A stretch of 64,000 bases of DNA. Origin: JACVRW01 sp963733885. Lineage in GTDB: Bacteria; Actinomycetota; Thermoleophilia; Solirubrobacterales; Thermoleophilaceae. The stretch is taken from NCBI GenBank assembly GCA_963733885.1, contig CAVTES010000005.1:186001-250000 (forward strand). The letters run 5' to 3'. The notes under the pieces are model-generated. The model had not been told where the DNA came from. It searched no databases and was given only the letters and a program-made list of their open reading frames with translations. Positions 62,572-64,000 of this stretch are shown here, piece after piece; position 1 is the first letter of the stretch; each line of letters opens with the position of its first letter. The translations under genes were made by a program, and so were the position numbers.

Positions 62572-64000
62572 ATGAGCGCCCCTGCGTTCGATCTGCAGTC
62601 CCACTCCGTGCACTCGGACGGGGAGCTCGCGGCCGCCCAGGTGGTCGAAAATGCCGCCGCGGCGGGCGTGCGCCTGCTCGCGCTGTCGGACCACGACACT
62701 GTCGACGGGGTCGACGAGGCGCTGGCCGCAGGCGCGCTCCACGGGGTGCGCGTCGTGCCCGCCACCGAGATCTCGGCAGTGGACGGGCCGCTACGAGGAC
62801 CTTCACGTGCTCGGCTATGGGATCGACCACCGCAGCGGGCTGCTGAGCGAGCGGCTGCTCGACGCGCGCGGAGACCGCGAGCGGCGCGCCGACGCGATGG
62901 CGAAGCGGCTTGGCGAGCTCGGCTTCGAGGTCGACCCAGCCCCGATCGAGGCGCGCAAGGCGGCGGGGAAGCCGGTCGGGCGTCCTCACCTTGCCGGCGC
63001 GGTGCTCGCCCACCCGGCCAACGCCGGGCGGCTCGCGGAGGAGGGACACGCCGACGTCTCCTCCTTCATTCCCGCCTACCTGATTCAGGGAAAGCCGGGC
63101 TACGTCGCGCGCACACATCCCACGGTCGAGGAGGCCATCGGCTGGATCCACGACGCCGCCGGGGTGGCGGTCTGGGCGCATCCGTTCTGGGACATCGACG
63201 CGGGCGATGCCGTCCTCGCCGCGATAGAGCGCTACCGCGAGGCGGGGCTGGACGGGGTGGAGGTGTTCTACCCGTCTCACAGCCCCGAGCAGACGCTGAT
63301 GCTGGCGGACCGCTGCGAGGAGCTGGGTATGCTGGCCACCGGGTCGTCGGACTACCACGGGCCGGATCACCGGCTGTTCAGCCGCTTCCGCGCGTTCGAG
63401 CTCCACGGCCGCGAGCCCAACCTTGGGCCGATCGCCCATGGCACGCTCGCCGCGCCCACGCGCGGCGGCGACGGCCTCTGCGTCTGGCTGACCGGCCTGT
63501 CGGGCTCGGGCAAATCGACGATCGGCCGGCTCGCCGCCGGCGAGCTGCGCGACCTCGGCCACCGCGTCGAGATGCTCGACGGCGACGACGTGCGCCAGAA
63601 CCTCTGCGCCGGGCTCGGCTTCTCGCGCGAGGACCGCGACGTGAACGTTCGCAGGATCGCGTGGGTGGCCGACCTGCTGGCGCGCAACGGCGTGGTGACA
63701 TTTGTGGCCGCGGTCTCCCCGTACCGCGGCGCCCGCGACGAGGCACGCGCGCGGATGGGCGATCGGTTCCTCGAGGTGTACGTGCGGGCATCGGTCGAGG
63801 AGTGCGAGCGCCGCGACGTGAAGGGGCTCTACGGCAAGGCCCGGGCGGGAGAGATCCAGGCCTTCACGGGTGTCTCGGACCCGTATGAGGAGCCGCAGTC
63901 ACCCGAGCTTCTGATCGACACCGAGCAGGAGATGCCCGCCGAGTCGGCCGGCAGGCTGATCGCGCTGATCGAGGAGCGCCTGGCCGCCGGCGCGCCCGTG
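62572..64000 (+). CDS. PHP phosphoesterase/APS kinase fusion, C-terminus outside the window, one frameshift
   Basis: The N-terminal about 290 residues are a TrpH-type PHP domain: FDLQSHSVHSDGEL (the first His of the usual HxH is Gln), ALSDHDTVDGV, VPATEISAVDG, VAVWAHPFWD and GSSDYHGPDH. The same frame continues without a break into a full adenylylsulfate kinase: Walker A LTGLSGSGKSTIG, DGDDVRQNLCAGLGFSREDR, VAAVSPYRGARDEA, and GLYGKARAGEIQAFTGVSDP. Removing one G from the GGG at 62785-62787 rejoins the PHP halves as VDGRYEDLHVLG. TrpH relatives (COG0613) hydrolyse 3',5'-nucleotide bisphosphates, so one chain may both make PAPS and remove its by-product pAp. It follows P5C dehydrogenase by 19 bases. 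Confidence 0.8.

Noticed and set aside
62480..63562. Minus-strand reading frame opposite the PHP/APS kinase gene
   Set aside because: No recognisable motif; the plus strand encodes conserved PHP and CysC motifs.

Overview
The window is high-GC DNA (roughly 70 percent), densely coded on both strands, with many GTG and TTG starts and frequent 4-8 base gene overlaps. The gene content points to an actinobacterium, most likely a deep-branching class such as Thermoleophilia: a single-chain 2-oxoglutarate dehydrogenase E2-E1 fusion, RskA-type anti-sigma factors beside SigK-like ECF sigma factors, a gluABCD-type amino-acid importer, long ThyX-like and PHP fusion proteins. The lineage is an inference from gene families; no rRNA or tRNA is present to test it. 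Eight otherwise intact genes each carry one extra base, nearly always in a short G/C run, which looks more like uncorrected assembly indels than decay.

Layout. 0-5 kb: kgd (E1 part cut by the window edge), a small DUF1232 protein, an FAD-linked oxidase and a metallo-beta-lactamase-fold hydrolase whose junction carries a 32-bp tandem repeat. 5-11 kb: one strand with ECF sigma, anti-sigma, metF and a large secreted zinc carboxypeptidase. 11-19 kb: MOSC protein, moaA, HD hydrolase, the gluABCD-like importer, a secreted beta-propeller protein and citrate synthase. 19-27 kb: carbohydrate region with a GH65 disaccharide phosphorylase, beta-phosphoglucomutase, a GH31 glycosidase and a PHP-glycosyltransferase fusion. 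27-39 kb: small conserved unknowns, a PfkB sugar kinase, quinone oxidoreductase, DEAD-box helicase, peptidylprolyl isomerase, thioredoxin-fold proteins, HAD and APH proteins, a cupredoxin, an MFS transporter, RpiB, an Fpg/Nei glycosylase and a cupin. 39-40.5 kb: an accessory patch with a possible recombinase remnant and a secreted endonuclease/exonuclease/phosphatase-fold protein.

40.5-50 kb is the most unusual part: an eight-gene, translationally coupled operon encoding a zinc alcohol dehydrogenase, a pterin-synthase homologue with altered active-site residues, a glycosyltransferase, two methyltransferases, a flippase-like membrane protein, a RibD-type reductase and a CDP-alcohol phosphotransferase fused to a sulfatase-like domain. 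An ECF sigma/anti-sigma pair lies immediately upstream on the same strand. The sigma gene and the operon share a GAAC-N17-CGTA promoter-like motif, so the cluster may be a sigma-controlled pathway for an exported, membrane-linked metabolite.

50-64 kb: a second flippase-like protein, a CBS protein, a membrane protein, a 167-bp nested palindrome beside a TnpB-only insertion sequence, then rpe, a double-domain ThyX-like protein, a PhoD-type phosphatase, proline dehydrogenase with P5C dehydrogenase, and at the window edge a PHP phosphoesterase fused to an adenylylsulfate (APS) kinase.
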